Positions 1 to 5,441 of a stretch of 6,520 nucleotides of DNA are shown piece after piece. A program made the translations under genes and the position numbers. Source of the stretch: an archaeon (lineage in GTDB: Archaea > Asgardarchaeota > Heimdallarchaeia > Hodarchaeales > S146-22). Within the stretch, counting starts at the first letter, position 1. Each line of letters opens with the position of its first letter. The stretch lies in assembly GCA_024276395.1 (NCBI GenBank), contig JAJRXH010000427.1:1-6520 (forward strand). The letters are read 5' to 3'. The notes under the pieces are model-generated. The model was given only the letters and a program-made list of their open reading frames with translations. It ran no database searches and had not been told where the DNA came from.

Positions 1-1
1 T

Positions 2-10
2 AAATATATA
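2..10 (+). promoter_or_regulatory. putative TATA box of argF
   Basis: An A/T-only stretch reading AAATATATA lies about 70 bases before the OTCase start codon. This matches the loose archaeal TATA pattern and would place transcription start near position 35, giving a leader of roughly 45 bases. The B-recognition element cannot be judged because the window starts here. The call rests on position and composition only. Confidence 0.4.
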
Positions 11-67
11 GTTAATATTGCCGAAATAGACTTAATGATTACTTAAAAAGCGTTTCTTGAGGATAAT

Positions 68-72
68 GGAGG
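68..72 (+). promoter_or_regulatory. Shine-Dalgarno of argF
   Basis: GGAGG sits seven bases before the ATG at 80, which is ideal spacing. It fixes that ATG as the start. Confidence 0.8.
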
Positions 73-79
73 TACCAAT

Positions 80-1030
80 ATGGGCCAATTAAGCGTGAAA
101 GACCTCATAACCATCCATGATCTCACGAGAGAAGATATCACCAAAATTTTTGAAAAAACAACAGAACTAAAGAGACTTCAAAAAAACAATCAACCACATA
201 CTCTCTTGCAAGGACGAACCATTTGTACCTTTTATGAAAAGCCTAGCCTGAGAACACGAGTCTCATTTGAAGTCGCCATGGTGCAACTTGGAGGACATGC
301 CATCTATATGAAAGCCATCCCCGGATGGAAACATGCCGATGCCCATCTAAAAGAAAGTGATGAAGATCTCGCAAGGGTATTAAGTCGATATGTCGATGCC
401 ATCGTTGCACGCACCTTTTCCCACGATAAAATAGAACGACTCGCACGATTTGCTAGCATCCCAGTCATCAATGCTCTCAGCGACCTCACGCATCCTTGTC
501 AAACCCTAACCGATCTCTACACGATGTGGGAGCATAAACAGAAATTACAAGGCCTCAAGGTCGCCTACATTGGTGATGGTGGTAATAACATGGCACATTC
601 CACGATGCTCGGTTGTGCCAAGGTCGGTGCCCATCTCACCATCGCTGCCCCAAATAACCCTCGCTACCACCCAAACCCAAAAATAATGGAATGGGCCAGC
701 GAAGATGCCAAGGAAAATGGCGGAACCATCAACGTGACCAATGACCCCAAGGAAGCCGTCAAAAATGCTGACGTGATCTACACTGATGTCTGGATTTCAA
801 TGGGAATGGAAGAAGAAAAAGAACAACGATTGAGGGACTTCCAAGGATTCCAAGTAAACGAAGAACTAATGCAATATGCTCCAGAAGATGCCATCGTGAT
901 GCACTGCCTCCCACGAACACCACACGAAATCACGGATACTGTTGCCACCGGCCCACAATCCGTCATTTATGATCAAGCTGAGAACCGCCTACACGTGCAA
1001 AAAGCCATTCTCGTTCTCCTAATGAGTTGA
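80..1030 (+). CDS. argF: ornithine carbamoyltransferase, anabolic type
   Basis: This cytosolic enzyme transfers the carbamoyl group of carbamoyl phosphate to L-ornithine, giving citrulline for arginine synthesis. At 316 residues it has the normal family length and appears complete. The carbamoyl-phosphate loop SLRTR is at residues 56-60, following EKP. The HPCQ motif is at 138-141. The second domain begins near 160 with a glycine-rich segment ending in NNMAHS (169-174). The ornithine-binding DVWISMG loop is at 236-242, and the HCLPR motif with the active-site cysteine is at 275-279. DVWxSMG and HCLP separate it from aspartate carbamoyltransferase. The start is supported by GGAGG seven bases upstream. 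It stands alone on the plus strand with its own putative promoter and terminator, and no other arginine gene is visible. A putrescine or catabolic carbamoyltransferase is possible but less likely given the motifs. Confidence 0.95.
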   Translation: MGQLSVKDLITIHDLTREDITKIFEKTTELKRLQKNNQPHTLLQGRTICTFYEKPSLRTRVSFEVAMVQLGGHAIYMKAIPGWKHADAHLKESDEDLARVLSRYVDAIVARTFSHDKIERLARFASIPVINALSDLTHPCQTLTDLYTMWEHKQKLQGLKVAYIGDGGNNMAHSTMLGCAKVGAHLTIAAPNNPRYHPNPKIMEWASEDAKENGGTINVTNDPKEAVKNADVIYTDVWISMGMEEEKEQRLRDFQGFQVNEELMQYAPEDAIVMHCLPRTPHEITDTVATGPQSVIYDQAENRLHVQKAILVLLMS

Positions 1031-1106
1031 TCAAGATAACGTACCAAGTCAGATGTTACCTATTCTAGCCAAGTAACATAAGAATGGAATGAAAATCATA
1101 AAACTC

Positions 1107-1133
1107 GGGGGAAGGAGAGACCAACCCCTTTTT
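1107..1133 (+). terminator. putative terminator of argF
   Basis: A G-run (1107-1111) can pair with CCCC (1125-1128), and T5 follows immediately (1129-1133), about 100 bases after the argF stop. Archaeal termination mainly needs the T-run, so the stem may be incidental. A small inverted repeat, ATGTTAC/GTAACAT (1053-1059 with 1073-1079), lies between the stop and this site. Confidence 0.4.
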
Positions 1134-1233
1134 CACGAAACTGACCAAATCATCATTCATTAATGACAACCATTGATAAGACCTTTATCCTTCATCTAAG
1201 GAAAAGAAATAATGGATTTCTTAACAACAAGAC

Positions 1234-1239
1234 AAAAAA
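1234..1239 (-). terminator. oligo-T terminator of the Urm1-like gene
   Basis: Six consecutive T on the minus strand, 34 bases past the stop of the Urm1-like gene. An oligo-T run with no strong stem fits archaeal termination. Confidence 0.35.
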
Positions 1240-1272
1240 CTGATCCAATGAATGATCTCCTAAAAACACGAG

Positions 1273-1590
1273 TCAATCACGACAACATAACAACAAGCCA
1301 CCATGAATGGTTGGAAGAAGAACCACCTCATCCCCATCTTTTAATGCTAACTCAAGCCCACCTACTGCCTCATAAGTCGCCCCATTCACTAACACCAGCA
1401 AGCTCCTCTTCGGCCGACTATGCAAATCAAACAATTCATCAAAAGTTAAATCTCCCCTTGCTTCCTCACGTAAAAGACGAAGAAATTCCCCCAAGGTGCA
1501 TTCTTCCCGATCAACAGTAATGACTCTCTCCTTAGTATGAAATACCTTCTCCAAAACCCCTAGAAATTTCACTTTTATAGAAATAGACAT
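1273..1590 (-). CDS. Urm1/MoaD-like ubiquitin-fold protein with a tail after Gly-Gly
   Basis: This is a 105-residue beta-grasp protein of the ubiquitin-like sulfur-carrier group. Related proteins are adenylated by an E1-like enzyme at a C-terminal Gly-Gly and then act as a thiocarboxylate sulfur donor (tRNA thiolation, molybdopterin) or as a protein tag. The sequence runs from an N-terminal strand (IKVKFLGVLEK) through a helix (TLGEFLRLLREEA, about 32-44) and a VLVNG strand (66-70) to DGDEVVLLPTIHGG. The last part matches the end of eukaryotic Urm1, which finishes in LHGG, more closely than most MoaD proteins. Unusually, seven residues, LLLCCRD, follow the Gly-Gly (97-98), so activation would need the tail removed. 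The ATG has AGGAGGA ten bases upstream. It lies just downstream of tRNA-Gly on the same strand, and no E1 or JAMM protease gene is in the window. MoaD or ThiS are alternative names; the fold is more certain than the role. Confidence 0.85.
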   Translation of the reverse strand: MSISIKVKFLGVLEKVFHTKERVITVDREECTLGEFLRLLREEARGDLTFDELFDLHSRPKRSLLVLVNGATYEAVGGLELALKDGDEVVLLPTIHGGLLLCCRD

Positions 1591-1600
1591 TCAAAATTTC

Positions 1601-1607
1601 TCCTCCT
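1601..1607 (-). promoter_or_regulatory. Shine-Dalgarno of the Urm1-like gene
   Basis: AGGAGGA on the minus strand, ten bases before the ATG at 1590. It supports this start and shows that the gene is translated by a leadered mechanism. Confidence 0.7.
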
Positions 1608-1620
1608 TTTTGATGATCCG

Positions 1621-1628
1621 AAAAAAAA
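1621..1628 (-). terminator. oligo-T terminator of tRNA-Gly
   Basis: Eight consecutive T on the minus strand, 14 bases after the encoded CCA of the tRNA and before the Urm1-like gene. It probably ends the tRNA transcript, so the Urm1-like gene would depend on its own promoter or on read-through. Confidence 0.5.
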
Positions 1629-1642
1629 CATAAGAGAAAGAA

Positions 1643-1716
1643 TGGTGCGCCGCCCGGGGATCGAACCCGGGTTATCAGCTTGGGAGGCTGATGTCCTACC
1701 ACTAGACGAGCGGCGC
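1643..1716 (-). tRNA. tRNA-Gly (anticodon CCC) with encoded CCA
   Basis: On the minus strand the acceptor 5' arm GCGCCGC (1710-1716) pairs perfectly with GCGGCGC (1647-1653). Discriminator A and a genomically encoded CCA follow. The D-arm contains AGTGGTAGGAC. The anticodon stem TCAGC/GCTGA holds the loop CTCCCAA, which gives anticodon CCC and reads GGG codons. The T-arm is CCGGG-TTCGATC-CCCGG. There is no intron. Length is 71 nt plus CCA, as is usual for tRNA-Gly. It lies 61 bases after the GTPase stop and is followed by T8. An A-rich patch about 15-25 bases upstream on the minus strand may be its TATA box, but that is weak. Confidence 0.97.
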
Positions 1717-1777
1717 TATTGATTTTTCCGTTATTTTTTCTCTCCTCCAATCTATTTCTTTCTTGTTTTCCCTATTA

Positions 1778-2470
1778 TTATTTTTTCTTGTGGGAACGCC
1801 GTAGAAGAAACTGGAAGACATCCATTATTTGGATGATCACGTCGGCAATGGGATCGAAAGGGACGGATAAAATAACGATATCCAATTCAAATTCTGGGAT
1901 TTCATTGAAGGCATTCAAGACATGGCCGAATCGTTCTCGGATGTCAGATAAGAGTTTTTTTCTTCCTTCAGCCTCATTTTTTTTCAAGTTGAATGGATTA
2001 CAGATGATCTTTAACAAGGTAGGATGGGAATGGAGTAAGGTTGCCTCGGATGGATAAGTAGCATTTTCAGTAGTTGTAGCATCATTCTCATAAAGGCCTA
2101 ATGCATCGTGCCAGTAATTATACAAATCTTCTAGGGCACTTACTTGTTCGTGCCAGTTATCTTTGTCATCGTTGATGAAGAAGAAAATTGAGTTAGGCTG
2201 ATGTTCTCGGATCAGTTCTCTCCATAACCTTCTATACTTGAACTTACCCGGTGTATCAATGAAAGTGACTTGGGATTTCCCATGAAGTTCTCTCAGCTGA
2301 AAGTACTTGACAAGCACTGGAATATCTTTTATCTTTCTTTTCACGATTTCTGGATTTTCGGTGGGAAGAGTCAAGATTGGCTCAGAAAGTATCCTTTTGA
2401 CGAAGGATGTCTTTCCGACGGCCGATGAACCAAGTAACAAGATGGTAGCATATAATTTCCTTGCCATCAC
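1778..2470 (-). CDS. Arf-family-like small GTPase with degenerate G3-G5 motifs
   Basis: This is a 230-residue single-domain P-loop protein. Walker A is GSSAVGKT (14-21). TLPTEN (34-39) resembles the Arf switch-I TxPTxG. IDTPGKFKYRRLWREL (71-86) aligns with the Arf switch-II segment DVGGQ-DKIRPLWRHY. IFFFINDDKDNW (95-106) resembles the Arf IFVVDSNDRE strand. The Arf glutamine that positions the attacking water is replaced by Lys76. The NKxD guanine motif is degraded to NPFNL (158-162), and the G5 SAK motif is degraded to SVPFD (202-206). A low-complexity Thr/Asn/Glu insert of about 25 residues (128-152) precedes G4. The C-terminus is basic, RRSHKKK, which could help membrane contact; no lipidation cysteine is seen. 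A stop codon lies immediately before GTG (2470), and an ATG follows directly at 2467, so the start is one of these two. It lies downstream of coaD on the same strand. GTP binding, base specificity and hydrolysis are all uncertain. Confidence 0.8.
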   Translation of the reverse strand: MMARKLYATILLLGSSAVGKTSFVKRILSEPILTLPTENPEIVKRKIKDIPVLVKYFQLRELHGKSQVTFIDTPGKFKYRRLWRELIREHQPNSIFFFINDDKDNWHEQVSALEDLYNYWHDALGLYENDATTTENATYPSEATLLHSHPTLLKIICNPFNLKKNEAEGRKKLLSDIRERFGHVLNAFNEIPEFELDIVILSVPFDPIADVIIQIMDVFQFLLRRSHKKK

Positions 2471-2515
2471 TTAGACACCAAAGCCGTTATCAAGAATCAA
2501 GGAGGTAAGATGAGA

Positions 2516-2605
2516 GGGCGGGTCATTTCAACTCAAGATCATCATCATTCGGCAAAATCTTTCGTTTTGCCTCAGTGGGGCTAGACCCGATCATCTGACC
2601 CGCCC
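2516..2605 (-). ncRNA. structured intergenic element between coaD and the GTPase gene
   Basis: A perfect 10-bp terminal stem, GGGCGGGTCA/TGACCCGCCC (2516-2525 with 2596-2605), closes about 70 bases. Inside is a second perfect stem, GGCAAAA/TTTTGCC (2551-2557 with 2565-2571), with a 7-base loop. Minus is the likely transcribed strand, because the stem starts eight bases after the coaD stop and ends 45 bases before the GTPase start. On that strand the element contains CTGA (2572-2575) and ATGATGA (2542-2548) flanking the inner hairpin. These resemble the D' and C' boxes of a C/D guide RNA, but a clean box C and box D next to the terminal stem are not seen. It could instead be an mRNA-processing or stability element. 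It lacks a TTC T-arm, so it is not a tRNA. The structure is well supported; the class is not. Confidence 0.5.
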
Positions 2606-2613
2606 ATGGTTGA

Positions 2614-3108
2614 CTACACATCACTCTCTTTAATCGTTTGTTTTCTTAGGGCGGTACTGGAAATGATGGCTCCTCTAGAGGTCAAAATTCTTGGAGCAAA
2701 AACGATTGGATACGGAGGTTTACCCAACTCAATTCTTCTTTTATTAATTCTAAATGCACCATTCAAGGTTTCTTCAGTCACGACGATGGCATCAACTTCT
2801 AGTCTTGCAGCAATTTCAACATCTTCCCCCACGTGATGTAACGGAAAAATGTTCGCCTTCACTCCCAATGACTCAAGATAGGCTCTTAACCTAGTTACTC
2901 TCATTTCATATGGTTGAATCAAATGATGAAGCTCTTTTCGTCGTTGTCGAACGAAGGAATCACTGGTCACCCCAATGTGCAATTGAGAGGCAACACTTGC
3001 AGCCACGATTAACAACGACTCATGGCCGGGGTGAAGGCGATCAAACGTGCCACCTAGAACCACGGAGTTCCAACAAACAACATCACCAAGGTATTTTCTT
3101 TTCATCAT
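2614..3108 (-). CDS. coaD: phosphopantetheine adenylyltransferase, archaeal type
   Basis: A nucleotidyltransferase of the HIGH superfamily that transfers AMP from ATP to 4'-phosphopantetheine, giving dephospho-CoA, the penultimate step of CoA synthesis. The nucleotide-binding signature GGTFDRLHPGH (with HxGH) lies near the N-terminus. GVTSDSFVR follows as in the archaeal family, then VVTEETLNGAFRINKRR, and finally the ISSTALR motif (the superfamily ISSTxxR) near the C-terminus. The reading frame is open to a GTG at 3120. AGGTG (3118-3122) overlaps that GTG and lies nine bases before the ATG at 3108, so the ATG is the better start, giving 164 residues. The gene is complete, with stop TAG at 2614-2616. 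It may be co-transcribed with the GTPase gene, but a 143-base spacer holding a structured element separates them. Confidence 0.92.
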   Translation of the reverse strand: MMKRKYLGDVVCWNSVVLGGTFDRLHPGHESLLIVAASVASQLHIGVTSDSFVRQRRKELHHLIQPYEMRVTRLRAYLESLGVKANIFPLHHVGEDVEIAARLEVDAIVVTEETLNGAFRINKRRIELGKPPYPIVFAPRILTSRGAIISSTALRKQTIKESDV

Positions 3109-3117
3109 TGCTTGATG

Positions 3118-3122
3118 CACCT
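3118..3122 (-). promoter_or_regulatory. Shine-Dalgarno that decides the coaD start
   Basis: AGGTG on the minus strand is spaced nine bases from the ATG at 3108 and overlaps the in-frame GTG at 3118-3120. This argues for the ATG as the start. Confidence 0.5.
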
Positions 3123-3378
3123 ATGGGAAAAACTTTTCCGCTACCAGAAAGGGGCGATCAAAAATAAGTAAATCATTGAATTCCATATATCAGGATTTTT
3201 TTGTCGTGAAAAGCACCAATGATCATGATATAGCCAATGAACATAGCTGAGGGAAGGGAAGGCAATGAAGCAGCAGAAATGACTCTCTCATTGGTTTGAC
3301 AGGATGCTTGAGCACGAATTTTCAGAGCAATGAAATCATTTTCCTAAACAACATTCATCAAATGTCAGAATGATGAGA

Positions 3379-3483
3379 GCAAAGATAGATCAATCTTAGA
3401 TTCATATTTAGACTTTGCTAGTGAAAGCTTCCTTCACGCATGTTTCTCTTTCCTCTCTCTATTTAACGAGAGTAGGAGAGAAA
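3379..3483. other. cluster of three hairpins in a gene-free stretch
   Basis: The interval between coaD and the GC-rich RNA (about 3170-3630) has no credible protein gene. It contains three successive inverted repeats. GCAAAG/CTTTGC (3379-3384 with 3413-3418) has partly self-complementary sequence inside. GTGAA/TTCAC (3421-3425 with 3433-3437) is small. The third is a 15-bp stem with two small bulges (5' arm 3443-3459, 3' arm 3468-3483, 8-base loop). The third is made of pyrimidines against purines, so base composition alone could partly explain it. No T-run follows on either strand, so it is not an obvious terminator. The cluster may be an upstream part of the RNA at 3631-3908, or protein-binding DNA. 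Confidence 0.35.
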
Positions 3484-3580
3484 ATTGCTGATTTCTTTCT
3501 CACATACCCGTGTTATCGAGAGGACAAGAATGGATGGGATGCTGAATCGACATCACATCACTTGGGCATCAGAGGATAGC

Positions 3581-3614
3581 ATTCATTTTCATATCCAATA
3601 GATATCCAATGAAT
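3581..3614. repeat. short tandem and inverted repeat before the ncRNA
   Basis: ATATCCAAT occurs twice, 11 bases apart (3591-3599 and 3602-3610). It is enclosed by the inverted repeat ATTCATT (3581-3587) and AATGAAT (3608-3614). The unit ends about 17 bases before the GC-rich RNA, so it could be an operator or promoter element for it. No canonical TATA box is seen. Confidence 0.35.
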
Positions 3615-3630
3615 CGATGAGAGTGAAAAA

Positions 3631-3908
3631 GGGGGGAGCCATCATTGTACCCCCAAGATTAACGGTTAGCTTCATCCAGGGGCGAATGCCCTCTCAGCTA
3701 GCCTAACCCGTGGGGAGTTGAGATGACAGCTCCCCCCGTAAGTCAGGCCATGTCTGAGCGTGGGTTGCCTCTAAATCATTGCGACCACGTGGTACTTGCT
3801 CCTCAGAGGGCCGAATGCTCAGTTATTGGCCTGACGGCTCAGGTGTCGCCACTCGCTTGCGCGATCTCCTCATCCATTCTTCGGGATGCCCTCGAGAGTG
3901 GCTTTTTT
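3631..3908 (+). ncRNA. unidentified structured non-coding RNA ending in T6
   Basis: This is a GC-rich island of about 270 bases with no convincing coding frame. It folds on paper into three domains. Domain A is closed by GGGGGGAGC/GCTCCCCCC (3631-3639 with 3729-3737, nine perfect pairs). Within it are CCCC/GGGG (3651-3654 with 3712-3715), CGGTTAG/CTAACCCG with a bulge (3663-3669 with 3702-3709), and an apical GGGGC-GAAT-GCCCT. Domain B is a long hairpin: GTCAGGCC/GGCCTGAC (3742-3749 with 3828-3835), CTGAGC/GCTCAG (3754-3759 with 3817-3822) and CCTCT/AGAGG (3768-3772 with 3805-3809). Domain C is GCCACTC/GAGTGGC (3848-3854 with 3896-3902), with CATCC/GGATG inside, directly followed by T6 (3903-3908). 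The T6 fixes the plus strand and the 3' end; the 5' end is a guess. The diagnostic motifs of RNase P RNA and SRP RNA were sought and not found. Its 3' end converges on dnaG. Confidence 0.6.
3903..3908 (+). terminator. T6 terminator of the ncRNA
   Basis: Six T follow the last base pair of domain C directly. This gives a stem-plus-T-run 3' end 44 bases before the dnaG stop on the other strand. Confidence 0.55.
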
Positions 3909-3952
3909 CCTTCATCGCCAGTTATCTCATCAAAGTACTCATTAATATTTCT

Positions 3953-5416
3953 TTAACTAAATTGATATATTGCAAGATTGGCAGGTTTTTTTGTAATTTC
4001 ACCGATTTTAGCACCAATTATGAATTTAGCACCTTTTTCACTAGCAATATCCACCGATCGTTGCGTGACGATTCCATCAAAGATGAGTCCTTCTACGGCA
4101 GGGGATTTCTTTAAAGCATCATGTAGTTCACCGACAGGCACCCTCTGTCGTTCCTTAAATCCTTCCGCAAGCAGGATGCCCTCCCTGGTATTAAGGGATG
4201 CAATGAAGGGATGCAATTGGCTAGGGATGCCGGGAAAACTGGTCGATTTTTCTTCACGGCTCTTTTTTGTTACCAATTCACTCTTCTCTTGGGAGGGAAC
4301 TTTTTGGCCGAAATCAACAGAGGTAACACTACCTCCTCCTGCACCTTCAGAATCTCCTAGTTCTTCGTCAAGATCCTCATCAAGCTCTTCAGCCAAGTCT
4401 GAAAGGGTATTTCCTTCCAGTACTTCCGTCATCTCCGAATCCACGAAACCATCAACGACTTGTGCATCCATTACTTTTTCTTCGCCGTGATTTTCTTCTT
4501 CTTCAACAAGAAACGTGGCATCCACATCTTCTAACAAGGACTTCTTCGGTGGGATTTCAGCAGTCTGTCGCAAGTTCAGTTCCTTGATGACTTGTTCAAT
4601 TGGCACTTTATTTCGTAATGCCTTCAGAATCTCCTTTCCAGATAGATCTTCAACTTCTCTTCCTCGTGGAGCCCGTGCAACATAATCGATGTCGGCGACT
4701 TCGATCAGTTCTTTCAGAATGAGATCTCCGCCGCGATCACCATCCAAGAAAGCCGTCGTGACCTTACGTTTTGTTAATTCGATGACACTTTGAGGGACGT
4801 GTGTGCCTTCAACAGCAATGACGTTCTTGATGCCTTGTTTCAACAGGTTAATCACGTCAGCTCGACCCTCGACCACTATCAAGCTATCACTGGTTTCTAC
4901 TTCTGGACCACATGGCAATTGTTCTGGGCCAAATTTTTCAACCAATGATACCCTTGCCTGATTACTCACGAGTTCGACGATGTTTTCAGCAGTTTGCCCG
5001 ATCTCTCTCTCCCAATTTTGCAAGATCTGGGTAGCTCTCTTGACAATTTGTTTTCTCTTGGTTTCTCTAATATCTTCTATTTTTTGCAAGACAACCTTTG
5101 CATCACAAGGCCCAACCCTATCCACCGTCTCAAGAGCTGCTGCCAAAACAGCAGTTTCTACACGGTCTAATGACGAGGGCACGATGATTGTTCCCATTGT
5201 TTTTCTTCTACTTTTTGAATACTTGAGGTTCACAACGATTCTCCCAATCCGAGAGGATTTCTGCAACTCTCTCAAATCAAGACCTTCGCCAAGCAAACCT
5301 TCAGTTTGGCCAAAAATAGCACCAATGACGTCAGATCTTTCAACCACGCCATTTATGGTAAATTTAACATATATCAAGTATTTTGCAGTCGATCCGTCTA
5401 AGTCGTGTTCATTCAA
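3953..5416 (-). CDS. dnaG: archaeal DnaG (TOPRIM primase-like, exosome-associated)
   Basis: An archaeal DnaG homologue of 487 residues. In archaea this protein is a stable subunit of the RNA exosome that favours poly(A), and weak primase activity has been reported. The N-terminal domain has the family signature YVKFTINGVVERSDVIGAIFGQTEGLLG (14-43). The TOPRIM domain (about 177-255) keeps the catalytic glutamate in VVEGRADV (E183) and the acidic DGDRGGD (D225, D227). A variable linker (about 295-395) is very acidic, with EELDEDLDEELGD around 343-355, then glycine-rich. The conserved C-terminal domain ends with VEGLIFDGIVTQR and GAKFIIGAKIGEI, as in the archaeal family. It lacks the bacterial zinc finger and helicase-binding domain. 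The start is TTG at 5416, supported by GGAGGTG seven bases upstream; the nearby ATG is out of frame and soon hits a stop. No exosome gene is adjacent. Confidence 0.95.
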   Translation of the reverse strand: MNEHDLDGSTAKYLIYVKFTINGVVERSDVIGAIFGQTEGLLGEGLDLRELQKSSRIGRIVVNLKYSKSRRKTMGTIIVPSSLDRVETAVLAAALETVDRVGPCDAKVVLQKIEDIRETKRKQIVKRATQILQNWEREIGQTAENIVELVSNQARVSLVEKFGPEQLPCGPEVETSDSLIVVEGRADVINLLKQGIKNVIAVEGTHVPQSVIELTKRKVTTAFLDGDRGGDLILKELIEVADIDYVARAPRGREVEDLSGKEILKALRNKVPIEQVIKELNLRQTAEIPPKKSLLEDVDATFLVEEEENHGEEKVMDAQVVDGFVDSEMTEVLEGNTLSDLAEELDEDLDEELGDSEGAGGGSVTSVDFGQKVPSQEKSELVTKKSREEKSTSFPGIPSQLHPFIASLNTREGILLAEGFKERQRVPVGELHDALKKSPAVEGLIFDGIVTQRSVDIASEKGAKFIIGAKIGEITKKPANLAIYQFS

Positions 5417-5423
5417 TCAATGA

Positions 5424-5430
5424 CACCTCC
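5424..5430 (-). promoter_or_regulatory. Shine-Dalgarno that fixes the dnaG TTG start
   Basis: GGAGGTG on the minus strand ends seven bases before the TTG at 5416. The only nearby ATG (5412-5410) is in another frame and reads into a stop after four codons, so the rare TTG start is well supported. Confidence 0.75.
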
Positions 5431-5441
5431 GTGCGTCACCA

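Noticed and set aside
1212..1520. Plus-strand open frame opposite the Urm1-like gene
   Set aside because: It is the antisense shadow of a gene with clear family motifs and a Shine-Dalgarno, and its translation is Thr/His/Pro-rich with no recognisable domain.
2516..2605. A tRNA, including a long selenocysteine-type tRNA
   Set aside because: The 10-bp terminal stem and 90-base size suggested it, but no T-arm with TTC-A, no D-arm and no anticodon loop can be placed on either strand.
3784..3793. Perfect palindrome ACCACGTGGT as an operator
   Set aside because: It lies at the tip of hairpin domain B of the ncRNA, where it can form a short ACC-ACGT-GGT loop, so a separate DNA-binding role is not needed.
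3631..3908. RNase P RNA or SRP RNA
   Set aside because: The minus strand has a stretch slightly like the 3' conserved region of RNase P RNA (ACTTACGG), but the matching P4 partner is absent. GTCAGGCC recalls SRP helix 8, but the GGAA loop and AGCAG strand are missing.
3723..4114. Plus-strand open frames over the GC-rich island and the dnaG 3' end
   Set aside because: They run through strong nested RNA helices and a T6 run, have no Shine-Dalgarno, and partly lie antisense to dnaG.
3978..4490. 170-codon plus-strand frame inside dnaG
   Set aside because: It is the antisense of the acidic linker, which gives a Ser-rich translation; dnaG motifs on the minus strand are unambiguous.
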